DNA from: Rhizobium sp. AC27/96 | GTDB taxonomy: Bacteria > Pseudomonadota > Alphaproteobacteria > Rhizobiales > Rhizobiaceae | Reading direction: 5' to 3' | Assembly: GCF_001692325.1 (NCBI RefSeq) | Contig: NZ_LXKN01000018.1 | Location: 248,001 to 312,000, forward strand | Length of the DNA: 64,000 nucleotides | In this document: positions 8,333-17,258 of the stretch, one piece after another | Layout of the letters: the number at the start of each line of letters is the position of its first letter | How positions within the stretch are numbered: position 1 is the first letter of the stretch | The notes under the pieces: generated by a model | What the model saw: the letters and a program-made list of their open reading frames with translations, nothing else | Told to the model about the DNA's origin: nothing | Databases searched by the model: none | Position numbers and translations under genes: made by a program

Positions 8333-8553
8333 CGTTTAGGTCCAGAGATGGGCAACGCGGCTCGCATGGCCTTTTCTCAACTCCGGCGATTTCGTCGTAA
8401 TGAGATAGCAGTGTTCTTCAATCGATATGACTGTTGCAGCCCCTGTGCCGTGATATGCGTGATGCCTACCTATTCTGGCGGCAGAGATCGGCTGGAAGAG
8501 CGCAGCGGCGAAGATTGCGGCAAAGCGATCGCGTGTCTTGGAGGCAAGCAGGA

Positions 8554-10080
8554 ATGAGCAAGGCGGGCAACATTGTATCCTTCACTGGAGCAGCCCCAAC
8601 GGTGAGCGATATCGCCGCGATCGCCCGGCGCCACGCCCGGATCGAGATTTCACCGGAAGTCGAAGGAAAGATCGTCGCCGCCCGCGCTGTCGTGGAACGC
8701 TACCTGGCCGATGACAAGCCAGTCTATGGTTTGACGACTGCGCTGGGTGCCGGCGTCGACACCAGGCTTGGTTCGGACGATCTCGTCGCGTTCCAGATGC
8801 GTGTGCCACAGGCGCGCGCGGTCGGCGTCGGTGCAGCGCTGCCGCGCGACGTTGTGCGGGCGATGATGGCGGCGCGTGTCGCCGCCATGGCAGCTGGCGG
8901 TTCCGGCGTGTCGCTGCCGGTATTCTCAGGTTTGGTGGCGGCGCTCAATGCCGGCTTTCATCCTGTCGTACCGTCACTCGGGTCGATCGGCGCCGCCGAT
9001 CTTGCACCGCTTGCGCATATGGGGCGGGCTTTGCTGGGGGATGGCGAGGCCGAAGTGGGCGGCACTGTAACGGCGGCGGCAGACGCGCTTGAAAAGGCAG
9101 GTTTGAAGCCGCTACCGATCGGGCCAAAGGACGGCCACGTTCTTGTGGTCGCAAACAGCCTGTCGGTCGGCAAGGCCTGTCTTTGCCTGGAAGATGCCGA
9201 GCGGCTCTTCGACTGGTCGCTCGCGGCAATCGCGCTGAATTTCGAGGCCTTCCGCGCCAACGTATCCGCTTTTGACGACCGCGCATTGGCGGCAAGACCG
9301 GCCTTCGGCCAGCGCGAGGCCGCAAGCAGGCTCCGCGATCTGCTTTCCGGAAGCTCGCTGCTGGCCGAGGGAGCAGCCCGGCGATTGCAGGACCCGCTGA
9401 GTTACCGTTGCACGCCGCAGGTCTGGGGCGCCCTTCACCACGCGATAGCCGAGGCGCGGGCGATAACGGAGATCGAAATCGCCAGCTCCGGCGACAATCC
9501 CGTCGTGCTCGCCGATGAAGGCCTCATTCTCTCGCACGGCAATTTCGACATGACGGCATTCGTGCTTGCCTGGGAACGCCTCGGCCAGGCGCTGGCGCAT
9601 TGCGCGGCGGCGACCGCCTATCGCACCATGAAGATCATGTCGGCCGCCATGTCCGAACTGCCGCGGTTTCTCACGCCACTTGGCCAGAGCCGAAGTGGCT
9701 TTGCGACGGTGCAAAAAACCGTCTCGGCACTCGAAGCCGAGATACGACATTTCGCGGTGCCGATATCGCTTGCGCCCATTCCCGTTGCCGATGGTGTCGA
9801 GGATCAGGCATCGATGGCACCGAGCGTTCTGACGAAGACGGAGGCGATCATCGAGCGGCTACGTTATCTCGTTGCCATCGAGCTCGCAGCGTCGGCGCAG
9901 GCCGTCGAGCTTCGCGGCGTACAGGGCGAACTTGGCACGGGCACCGGGCAAGCCTATCGGTGGGTTCGCGCTCTCGTGCCGCCGCTCGAGGAGGACCGTG
10001 CGCAGGGGGTGGACTTCCAGAGACTGTCTGAATTCATAGGGAACACTTCCTGGAGCAGCGAGTCCGACCATCATTCATGA
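8554..10080 (+). CDS. HAL/PAL-superfamily lyase lacking the MIO Ala-Ser-Gly triad (possible trimethylamine-releasing lyase)
   Basis: 508 residues from ATG 8554, preceded by GGAGGCAAGCAGGA; an ATG at 8434 would add 40 residues unlike the family. The fold family is clear: Tyr58 in VYGLTTALGAG, Arg285 in LSYRCTPQVWGAL, SSGDNPVV, SHGNF, and Glu416 in VEDQASM. Histidine and phenylalanine ammonia-lyases have GSVGASGDLAPL, whose Ala-Ser-Gly cyclises to MIO. Here residues 143-153 read GSIGAADLAPL, with no Ser and one residue fewer. The NLxxSH block is also changed (FQMRVPQARAVG), and Lys388 replaces the usual Val in QVTA. It therefore cannot be an ordinary HutH. Ergothionase, a HAL-like enzyme that eliminates trimethylamine without MIO, is the best analogy, given the TMA pathway nearby. 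The substrate remains unknown. Confidence 0.8.
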   Translation: MSKAGNIVSFTGAAPTVSDIAAIARRHARIEISPEVEGKIVAARAVVERYLADDKPVYGLTTALGAGVDTRLGSDDLVAFQMRVPQARAVGVGAALPRDVVRAMMAARVAAMAAGGSGVSLPVFSGLVAALNAGFHPVVPSLGSIGAADLAPLAHMGRALLGDGEAEVGGTVTAAADALEKAGLKPLPIGPKDGHVLVVANSLSVGKACLCLEDAERLFDWSLAAIALNFEAFRANVSAFDDRALAARPAFGQREAASRLRDLLSGSSLLAEGAARRLQDPLSYRCTPQVWGALHHAIAEARAITEIEIASSGDNPVVLADEGLILSHGNFDMTAFVLAWERLGQALAHCAAATAYRTMKIMSAAMSELPRFLTPLGQSRSGFATVQKTVSALEAEIRHFAVPISLAPIPVADGVEDQASMAPSVLTKTEAIIERLRYLVAIELAASAQAVELRGVQGELGTGTGQAYRWVRALVPPLEEDRAQGVDFQRLSEFIGNTSWSSESDHHS

Positions 10081-10203
10081 CGAGATCGGGGACGGCTGGG
10101 CCGAAAGCCCATCGCCGTATTCGACCGAAACTTTCCGGCAGGCCGCATGTGGCCTGCACCCAACGAGAAACCGGCGTAGCCGGGACAGGCCTGGAGAATG
10201 GCA

Positions 10204-11208
10204 ATGCAGGAAATCTGGATCGACTATCTGAACGCCCTTGATGCGAAGGCATTGGCACTTTCCAACGATGAAATTCTCGATGCGGTGACCAAGGCGCTCG
10301 ATGCCCAGGGGCGCGGCGAGACGGTGATTGAGCCTCGCGTCCATCTTGTGCCCGAAAGCTCGGACAAGGGTCATTTCAATGTGTTGCGTGGCTATGTGAA
10401 ACCATTGGATTATGCTGGCGTCAAGGTGGTCGGCGATTTCGTCGACAATTACAAGCAGGGCCTGCCCTCGGAACTGGCCGTGCTCAACCTGTTTGATCCC
10501 CACACCGGCGTACCGAAGGCAATTGTCGACGCGACTGCCATCACGGACATGCGCACCGGCGCCGTCACCGCCATCGGCGCCCGCCATCTTGCCCGCAAGG
10601 ACAGCAAGATACTCGGCCATATCGGCGCGCGCGGCACATCCTATTGGAACGTCCGCCTGCTCGACCACATCTTCGATTTCGACGAAATCCGCGTACATTC
10701 GCGCCGCCCGGAAAGCCGCGATGCCTTCGCCGCACGGCTTGAGAAGGACCTCGGCAAGAAGATCATCGTCACCGACAATTGGGAAGACTGCCTCAAGGGT
10801 GCGGATATCATGATCGAGGCCAGCCGTCTGCCGGAGCCGACGCCGCTGTTCAAGACCGCCTGGGTCAAGAAAGGTGCCTTCGTCGTTCCCTATGGCACGA
10901 TGAGCGCACTCGAATTCGACCTGACCGACATCATGGACAAGGTCGTGGTTGACGATTGGGGTCAATGCGGTCCCGGCCGTCCGTTCGGCGCTTTGCGCCG
11001 CCATGTCGACGAAGGCAAGGTGACGGCCGAAACACTGCACGCCGAGATCGGCCAGATTGTCTGCGGCGCCAGGCCCGGCCGCGAAAGCGACGACGAGACC
11101 ATCCTCTTCTGGCATCGCGGGCTCAGCACCACGGACGTCGCGTTGGGCGCTGCCATGGTGGAGAAGGCCAGGCGGATGAATATCGGCCAACGCCTTCGTT
11201 TCGCGTGA
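10204..11208 (+). CDS. Ornithine cyclodeaminase/mu-crystallin family protein
   Basis: About 334 residues. GGAG at 10193-10196 fits the second ATG (10204, spacing 7) better than the first (10198, spacing 1). Family features are the N-terminal dimerisation part with EPRVHLVP, KVVGDFVDNYKQGLPS and DATAITDMRTGAVTAIGA, then a Rossmann motif at ILGHIGARGTSYWNVRLL and IVVDDWGQC-like residues further on (VVVDDWGQCGPG). Members include ornithine cyclodeaminase, ketimine reductase and alanine dehydrogenase, all NAD(P)-dependent. The glycine pattern differs slightly from the usual GxGxQA (Arg-Gly-Thr in place of Gln-Ala), so the activity may be non-standard. It is co-oriented with the MIO-less lyase 123 bases upstream and probably acts in the same pathway. 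Confidence 0.8.
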   Translation: MQEIWIDYLNALDAKALALSNDEILDAVTKALDAQGRGETVIEPRVHLVPESSDKGHFNVLRGYVKPLDYAGVKVVGDFVDNYKQGLPSELAVLNLFDPHTGVPKAIVDATAITDMRTGAVTAIGARHLARKDSKILGHIGARGTSYWNVRLLDHIFDFDEIRVHSRRPESRDAFAARLEKDLGKKIIVTDNWEDCLKGADIMIEASRLPEPTPLFKTAWVKKGAFVVPYGTMSALEFDLTDIMDKVVVDDWGQCGPGRPFGALRRHVDEGKVTAETLHAEIGQIVCGARPGRESDDETILFWHRGLSTTDVALGAAMVEKARRMNIGQRLRFA

Positions 11209-11213
11209 CCGCC

Positions 11214-12023
11214 ATGACGACGCCCGCCATCGCCTGCTCACGAATGTACAATCTCAGCCCGAAAATATCGGGGCATTGGGATCGCCTCTTTCATTGGCTT
11301 TCCGGCCAATCGGGTGTGGATCTCGAGGTCATTCCCCATGCGGCGCCTGCGCCGCTGTCGGAGCTGTGGGCACGGCCGGACATGGGCGCGGTCTTCATGT
11401 GCGGCTTTCCGTTTTCTGGGTTGGCAGCCGATGAGCGTCCGGTGCCGTTGGCTGCACCCGTATCCCTAGCGGACTGGGCAAGCGGACAGCCAGTCTATGC
11501 AAGCCATATCGTTGCTGCGCGCGACAGGCCACTTGCTGAGGCTGATCTTTCGATGGTGCGCTGGGGCTGGACCGTGCGGGACTCACAGTCTGGCTACAAT
11601 GCCCCCCGGGAGTTCGTTGCCGAGCTTGCGAACGGTTCCTCGGTGCACAAGACTGTCGGTCCGCTCCTCAATCCGCGCGGCGTGGTCGAGGCGATCCGTA
11701 CGGGTGCGATCGATGTCGGCGCTATCGACGCCTATGCCTTTCAGCTGATGGAGATGCACGAGCCGGAGATAATCGCGCCGCTGCGTGTGGTCGGAACGAC
11801 AAGGCCCGCACCCTTCCCGCTCCTCGTTGCGGCCAGAGGGCAGCCTGCCGAAATGATCACGGCGCTGAAGGGCGCTCTTTTGACCATGCATCAGGATCCT
11901 AGCGGACGCGATATCCTCGGTTCGCTTGGCCTGGCGGCCTTTGCCGAGCCAGATCTGGCTGCTTATGATCAACTTCCGGCCAGAGCGCAGGCTGTTGATC
12001 ATGCTCTTGGAGGGGCATGGTAA
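11214..12023 (+). CDS. PhnD-like substrate-binding-domain protein without signal peptide
   Basis: 269 residues from ATG 11214, five bases after the cyclodeaminase-like stop; a GTG at 11205 is an alternative. The sequence resembles the PhnD/SsuA group of binding proteins: MGAVFMCGFPFSGLA, GWTVRDSQSGYNAPREF, VGPLLNPRGVVEAIRTGAIDVGAIDAYAF and RPAPFPLLVAA. There is no N-terminal signal or lipobox and no permease or ATPase beside it, so it may be a cytoplasmic sensor or enzyme rather than a transporter part. It closes the lyase-cyclodeaminase-PhnD trio. Function unknown. Confidence 0.7.
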   Translation: MTTPAIACSRMYNLSPKISGHWDRLFHWLSGQSGVDLEVIPHAAPAPLSELWARPDMGAVFMCGFPFSGLAADERPVPLAAPVSLADWASGQPVYASHIVAARDRPLAEADLSMVRWGWTVRDSQSGYNAPREFVAELANGSSVHKTVGPLLNPRGVVEAIRTGAIDVGAIDAYAFQLMEMHEPEIIAPLRVVGTTRPAPFPLLVAARGQPAEMITALKGALLTMHQDPSGRDILGSLGLAAFAEPDLAAYDQLPARAQAVDHALGGAW

Positions 12024-12050
12024 GCCCGCCTCTTCCGCACGTCATAAAAA

Positions 12051-12084
12051 CAATCCCCGCCCGGCAGCGCCGTGGCGGGGATTG
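12051..12084. terminator. Bidirectional terminator between convergent genes
   Basis: A perfect 11-base-pair inverted repeat (CAATCCCCGCC / GGCGGGGATTG) with a 12-base loop, flanked by AAAAA on the left and TCATTT on the right. It lies between the PhnD-like gene and the convergent APC permease gene. Confidence 0.75.
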
Positions 12085-12106
12085 TCATTTCAGATGCCCG
12101 GCTTCT

Positions 12107-13891
12107 TCAGGCCGGCAATTGGAAGGCCCAGTTGCCGATCAGCACGATGGCGAGGCCACCCAGAATGGCAACATAGGGCAGAATTCCGGCTTTCTTCACG
12201 CCGAGGTCCTGACCGACAAGGCCGAGATCATCCATGGCGCCTGCCGGGAACTTGCCGCCGTCGCGGACATAATGCCTGTAGGCGAAGACGGGCAGGATCA
12301 ATGCAGCGAAGGCAAAACCGATCCAGAGCGCATTCGCATAGCCCCAGACCTTGGCACCGGCACCGAGGAAAAGCGCATTGACGAAGGCGAGGATGGTGTT
12401 GAGGCCGATGAGCCAGGTGGGCGCTTTCCAGGGGCGCTCGACATGACCGGAATCCATGCGGTGGATCCATCCCGAATTGAGGTTCAGGAAGTTGAAGATG
12501 ATGTATCCGACATTGGAAACGGCGAGTACGAAGAAATAGCCGCTGGTGTCCGAAGCGATTGCGAGCAGGCAGAGGTTGAAGGCGAAGTCCGTCCACATCG
12601 CCCTGGTGGGCGCGCCATTCTCGTTCACATGGTCGAGATATTTCGGCAGCCAGCCGTCTTTCGAGCCCTGGTAGAGCGTGCGCGAAGAACCGGCCATGGC
12701 GGTCATGATCGCAAGGAATAGCGCCATGATCATCAGTATGACGAGCAGCTGCGTGACAATACGGCCGGCGCCGATCAGGCCACCGAGCGCTTCGCCAACG
12801 CCGGTGCCGTCGACGATGCCGGGCGCCAGCATGCCGGCATGGCCGAGTACGCCCTGGAACGCGAAGGGCACGAGGAAGAAGAAGACGCAGCAGGCAAGGC
12901 CGGAATAGAAGATTGCCTTGAACGTATCCGTCTTCGGGTTCTTGAGCTCACGGGTATAGCACACTGCGGTTTCGAAGCCGTAGGTCGACCATGCCGCGAT
13001 ATAGAGGCCGCCGAGGAAGAGCGTCCAGCCACCATTGCTCCAGGTGCCGTCCGTTCCGGCATAGGCCGCGGTGGGCGGTACCAGGCCGGTAACGTTGGAG
13101 GCGATGATCTGGCCGCTGACGATCGGATAGAGACCGATGATGAGCAGTGGCACGAGAACGATGATCGCCAGCCACTTCTGCACGCTCGCCGTCTCGGAGA
13201 TACCGCGATGCTGGATCGCGAAGATGATCAGCATCAGGATACCGCCGATGAAGAAGGTGGCATTGATATTGGCGGTAGCGAGGAAGGGAATGTTGAAGCT
13301 GATGACCGACCAGTTGCGGATAGCGGGCGTTAGTGCTGCCACGCCATCGGCACTGAGCAATGCCGTCACGGCATCTTGCGGCGATGTGCCGGCGTGAGCT
13401 GCGATATATTCGGCAACCCGGGGGCTATCGGCCGCAATGGACGTTGCATGCGCGCTGATCCAGCTGAGCACGGCCTGCGAATCCGCGGCGGGAATCGGGT
13501 AGAAGGCATTAAGGATATAGCCGGCGGCGATGGCGCAGCCGAGCGATAGCACCGGCGACCAGGCAAACCAGTTGCACCAGACCGAAAGCGGCGCGATGAA
13601 CTTCGAATAGCGTAACCAGGCGGTCGCACCGTAAACCGAGGCGCCGCCCGACTTGTTGGCAAACATGCCGGCGATTTCAGCGTAGGTGAACGACTGTAGA
13701 AACCCCATGATCATCGAGATGATCCAGACGACGAAGGCGAGCTTGCCTGTCGTACCGGCGATACCGCCGATGGAGAAGAGAACAAGCGGCGGCACGCCCG
13801 CAGCCACCCAGAACGCGCCCTTCCAATCAAGCGCGCGTATAAGCTTACCTTCCGTGCCGGCGGAAACGCCGGCCTCCACAACATCTGTCAT
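12107..13891 (-). CDS. APC-superfamily amino acid/amine permease
   Basis: 594 residues, predominantly hydrophobic, about 12-14 membrane segments. Typical APC features are GGIAGTTGKLAFVVWIISM and FTYAEIAGMFANKSGGASVYG near the first helices, and AAWSTYGFETAVCYTRELKNP in the middle. A long periplasmic insertion lies at about residues 135-185. It is divergent from tdm across 244 bases, so it is likely co-regulated with the methylamine genes and could import a methylated amine or the trimethylated amino acid used by the nearby lyase. Substrate assignment is inference only. Confidence 0.85.
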   Translation of the reverse strand: MTDVVEAGVSAGTEGKLIRALDWKGAFWVAAGVPPLVLFSIGGIAGTTGKLAFVVWIISMIMGFLQSFTYAEIAGMFANKSGGASVYGATAWLRYSKFIAPLSVWCNWFAWSPVLSLGCAIAAGYILNAFYPIPAADSQAVLSWISAHATSIAADSPRVAEYIAAHAGTSPQDAVTALLSADGVAALTPAIRNWSVISFNIPFLATANINATFFIGGILMLIIFAIQHRGISETASVQKWLAIIVLVPLLIIGLYPIVSGQIIASNVTGLVPPTAAYAGTDGTWSNGGWTLFLGGLYIAAWSTYGFETAVCYTRELKNPKTDTFKAIFYSGLACCVFFFLVPFAFQGVLGHAGMLAPGIVDGTGVGEALGGLIGAGRIVTQLLVILMIMALFLAIMTAMAGSSRTLYQGSKDGWLPKYLDHVNENGAPTRAMWTDFAFNLCLLAIASDTSGYFFVLAVSNVGYIIFNFLNLNSGWIHRMDSGHVERPWKAPTWLIGLNTILAFVNALFLGAGAKVWGYANALWIGFAFAALILPVFAYRHYVRDGGKFPAGAMDDLGLVGQDLGVKKAGILPYVAILGGLAIVLIGNWAFQLPA

Positions 13892-14034
13892 CAGTGAAAT
13901 TCCCCATCTTTGTTCCGGACGTATCTCTCGTACGTCTCCCTGAACGTGCCTCCCATGGCATTCCAGGCTTGCTGGAGGTTTTCGCGAGCCGCGTCTATGC
14001 GCGGATTTCCAGTGGCAAGCCCTTTATGCATAGT

Positions 14035-14059
14035 GAAGATATTTTCTTTTTAGTCAACA
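14035..14059. promoter_or_regulatory. AT-rich dyad in the APC/tdm divergent promoter region
   Basis: GAAGATATTTTC at 14035-14046 is a near-palindrome (GAA-N6-TTC) related to, but one base shorter than, the 15-base dyads found upstream of dmmD and mgsA. Read on the minus strand it sits between TTGACT (14054-14059) and a possible -10 for the permease gene, where a repressor would block transcription. Confidence 0.35.
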
Positions 14060-14135
14060 TCACTTTACTTTCCCACGGCATTTTGTCAGCATGAATCCGG
14101 TGCCTTGACGCACCCCGTTTTCCCGAGAGGGCCAT

Positions 14136-16505
14136 ATGCGAGAACTCCATCCGTCGATCGCCGGAGTGCGGCCTGCTTCGGCGAGTATTGTCCGTTATCC
14201 GGGCATCCCTGCATTGCCGCACGATACGGAACGCTATCGCTGCAAGGGCGGCGGAACGCTCGTTTTGCGTGTCGAGGCGGGTGACAAGGTCATGCTCACC
14301 GACAGCGAAGGCGGCCAGGTTTGCGAACTCTCTTTTCTCGATGAGAAAGGTCGGTTTCAATCCGCCGGATTGGGGACCGCCTTCACCAGTGCCGCGGAAG
14401 GACTGAAGTCCATTCTGTCCTCCGATGAGGAGAGCGCGTCGCGTGTGCGCACCGCGCTGCAGCGACGCGGCGCCGATCTCGCCTCGGCCGGCGCGCTCAG
14501 AATCTTCGGCGAAACTTCATCGCCCGGCAGCGCGGCTGAATTCACAATCGCTCTCAAGGGCCTGTTGATCGTCTGCGCTCCGGGCGCGGCCATGTCGCCG
14601 GAAGCACAGGATACGGCGACACCGATAGAAGTCCGGATACGGCGCACCGCGATCATCCGCGACTATGCTTCCGCCCTGCCCGAACCGCTAGCCGACCCCA
14701 TCGAGGATATCCGCATCAAGGCGGCCACGGCGTCAGCCTATTTCGTGCGTGCCGGCGAATTCATCCAGATCATCGATGTCTATGGTCGGCAATGCACCGA
14801 CTTCCAGGCCTTCTCTGCCCGCAAGGTGGACAAGGGGCTTGATCTTGCGCTTGATTCCACCGTCACGCGCACCCTGCTCAGCCGCAGCTATCCCACCCCT
14901 GGCCTGCCTTCCAAAGCCTTCGATCGGGATTTCGAGCCGCTGGTGGAAATCGTCCAGGACACGGTCGGCCGCCACGATGCTTTCGCCACGGCCTGCAATT
15001 CGCGCTATTACGACGATATGGGCTATCCGGGCCATGTGAATTGCACGGACAATTTCAATGCGGCGCTCGCACCCTACGGCGTCCCCGCGCGCAAGGGCTG
15101 GGAAGCGCTGAACTACTTCTACAACACCAATATCGACCACAATAATCAGCTCTATCTCGACGAACCCTGGTCGCGGCCGGGGGACTATGTGCTGATGCGG
15201 GCGCTGACCGACCTTGTCTGCGTCTCCTCATCCTGTCCCGACGATATCGACGCAGCCAATGGCTGGGACCCGACCGACATTCACGTCCGCACCTTTTCCG
15301 GCAAAGAGAAATTCACAAGAGCGGTAGCCTATCGCATGACCCCTGACGCTGACGCCGAACTCACGCGGGAAACCGCATTCCACCCCCGCCTCTCCGCATT
15401 GACGCGGGATTACACCGAATATCGCGGCTTCTGGCTGCCGAACCGCTTCTCTTCGGAGGGACCGGTGGAGGAATATTGGGCCTGCCGCGAAAGGGCCGTG
15501 GTCATCGACCTCTCGCCGCTGCGCAAATTCGAGGTGACGGGACCGGATGCGGAAGAACTGCTGCAATATTGCCTGACCCGCGATGTCCGCAAGCTGTCGA
15601 CCGGCCAGGTCGTCTATTCCGCCATGTGCTACGAAAATGGCGGCATGATCGACGATGGGACGCTCTTCCGCCTCGGCGACAAGAATTTCCGCTGGATCGG
15701 CGGCGATGACTACAGCGGTATCTGGTTGCGCGAGCAGGCGGAGAAGAAAGGCTTCAAGGCCTGGGTCCGCTCCTCCACGGACCAGATGCACAATATCGCG
15801 CTGCAGGGTCCGAAAAGCCGCGACATCCTGAAGGAGATCATCTGGACGGCGCCGCGCCAGCCGACGATCGGCGAGCTCGAATGGTTCCGTTTCGCAGTGG
15901 GCCGCATCGGCCATTTCGAAGGTGCTCCGGTCGTTGTCTCACGCACCGGCTATACAGGCGAACTCGGCTATGAAATCTTCTGCCATCCGAAGGATGCCGC
16001 AACTGTCTTTGATGCCGTCTGGAAAGCCGGCGAGCCCTATGGCTTGAAACCCATGGGTCTGGAAGCGCTCGACATGGTGCGCATCGAGGCGGGCCTGATC
16101 TTCGCCCATCATGAATTCACCGACCAGACCGATCCTTTCGAGGCCGGTATCGGCTTCACCGTGCCGTTGAAGTCCAAACAGGATGATTTTATTGGCCGTG
16201 AAGCGCTGATCCGGCGAAAGGAAAACCCGCGTCATCTGATGGTTGGGCTCGATATCGAGGCCAATGAAGCGGTGGGCCATGGCGACTGTATCCATATCGG
16301 CCGCGCCCAGGTCGGCGTGATCACCAGCGCGACCCGTTCGCCGATCCTCGGCAAGACGATCGCGCTTGCCCGCGTCGATGTCCTGCATGCCGGTGTCGGC
16401 ACCAACGTTGAGATCGGCAAGCTAGACGGCCATCAGAAGCGCCTGCCGGCCGTAATCGTGCCGCTGTCTCACTACGATCCGCAGAAGACGCGACCGCGCT
16501 CCTAA
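14136..16505 (+). CDS. tdm: Trimethylamine-N-oxide demethylase (DUF1989 + GcvT domains)
   Basis: 789 residues behind GAGAGGG. Residues about 190-390 form the second DUF1989-type domain (a first, weaker copy covers about 25-170). Residues about 405-780 form a GcvT aminomethyltransferase-like tetrahydrofolate domain (EYWACRERAVVIDLSPLRKFEVTG region, SRTGYTGELGYEIF, GLEALDMVRIEAGL). This is the domain order of Tdm, which converts TMA N-oxide to dimethylamine and formaldehyde, the latter passed to tetrahydrofolate. Cys287, Cys303 and Cys367 are spaced 16 and 64 apart; as I recall, the zinc ligands of Methylocella Tdm (263, 279, 343) have exactly this spacing. The context with tmm and dmmDABC strongly agrees. 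Confidence 0.9.
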   Translation: MRELHPSIAGVRPASASIVRYPGIPALPHDTERYRCKGGGTLVLRVEAGDKVMLTDSEGGQVCELSFLDEKGRFQSAGLGTAFTSAAEGLKSILSSDEESASRVRTALQRRGADLASAGALRIFGETSSPGSAAEFTIALKGLLIVCAPGAAMSPEAQDTATPIEVRIRRTAIIRDYASALPEPLADPIEDIRIKAATASAYFVRAGEFIQIIDVYGRQCTDFQAFSARKVDKGLDLALDSTVTRTLLSRSYPTPGLPSKAFDRDFEPLVEIVQDTVGRHDAFATACNSRYYDDMGYPGHVNCTDNFNAALAPYGVPARKGWEALNYFYNTNIDHNNQLYLDEPWSRPGDYVLMRALTDLVCVSSSCPDDIDAANGWDPTDIHVRTFSGKEKFTRAVAYRMTPDADAELTRETAFHPRLSALTRDYTEYRGFWLPNRFSSEGPVEEYWACRERAVVIDLSPLRKFEVTGPDAEELLQYCLTRDVRKLSTGQVVYSAMCYENGGMIDDGTLFRLGDKNFRWIGGDDYSGIWLREQAEKKGFKAWVRSSTDQMHNIALQGPKSRDILKEIIWTAPRQPTIGELEWFRFAVGRIGHFEGAPVVVSRTGYTGELGYEIFCHPKDAATVFDAVWKAGEPYGLKPMGLEALDMVRIEAGLIFAHHEFTDQTDPFEAGIGFTVPLKSKQDDFIGREALIRRKENPRHLMVGLDIEANEAVGHGDCIHIGRAQVGVITSATRSPILGKTIALARVDVLHAGVGTNVEIGKLDGHQKRLPAVIVPLSHYDPQKTRPRS

Positions 16506-16761
16506 AGTCTTCCGGCGCACACCCACCCCACGCGTTGTCGTTCCGTTCATTGACGGCGGCGGACGATGACCGATTCTCAGCGCAAATGAGTTTGTCGCGC
16601 GGCATGCCGCGGTTCTCGAACACCGATATTCCGTTCTGTCTGTGATGTTCCGCACATATCGTTGAGGCGGCGACCTCCATTATGTGGCTGTCTCAAGCGA
16701 GGAGGACACTCACACCCTTCGCGCAGGACATGGATAGGATATTCAACAGGAGGAGCTGAAA

Positions 16762-17085
16762 ATGGCAGTCGTCAACATACCACCAGATGGGCAGATCTAT
16801 GCGCTGGGAAGAGTGCCCGGAACTTTGCACGTCTATAATCGTGGTCCAAATGCTTCGACGTACAATCTGACGATAATCAACGTCAACAATTGGCAGAATG
16901 TCCATCTTCAAACGGGACACACAAATTCCTACGCCGCCAATGGCAATGCAACCTACATTCAGAACCTGAATGGCAGTGGAACGCTGCAGTGCCTGTGGGT
17001 CGCGTTGGCGGACGAACTTACTCCCGAGCAGGCGGGTCTGGAGCAGGCGAAGAGCATGCCAGGTGTTTCAGGTCATCATAAGTAG
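16762..17085 (+). CDS. Small protein of unknown function
   Basis: 107 residues behind a strong AACAGGAGGAGC. No family recognised and no signal peptide. Residues 1-85 are rich in Asn, Thr, Tyr and Gly with alternating hydrophobics (TLHVYNRG, YNLTIINVNNW), suggesting a small beta-sandwich; the tail (DELTPEQAGLEQAK) is helical. Base composition is more AT-rich than in neighbours, a possible sign of separate origin. The good ribosome site argues that it is real. Confidence 0.6.
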   Translation: MAVVNIPPDGQIYALGRVPGTLHVYNRGPNASTYNLTIINVNNWQNVHLQTGHTNSYAANGNATYIQNLNGSGTLQCLWVALADELTPEQAGLEQAKSMPGVSGHHK

Positions 17086-17258
17086 CGTCTGACCACGTCG
17101 ACTGGGCGTGGCCGTGATTTTCGAACCATGAGCCACCTCCGCCCGTCCTCCTTGAAGGTCATCGCAAAGCAACCCGGCTCTGCCGGGGAGCTGCGACCAG
17201 ACTCCTTCACTCATGCATTATTGCAAGTTGAGTTGCACCGAAATTGCGGATGGACCGC

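Noticed and set aside
8554..10080. Annotation as ordinary histidine ammonia-lyase (HutH)
   Set aside because: The MIO-forming Ala-Ser-Gly is absent, and no hutU, hutI or hutG is nearby.
10075..11241. Minus-strand open frame of 388 codons opposite the cyclodeaminase-like gene
   Set aside because: Fully antisense to a gene with clear family motifs; no recognisable domains.
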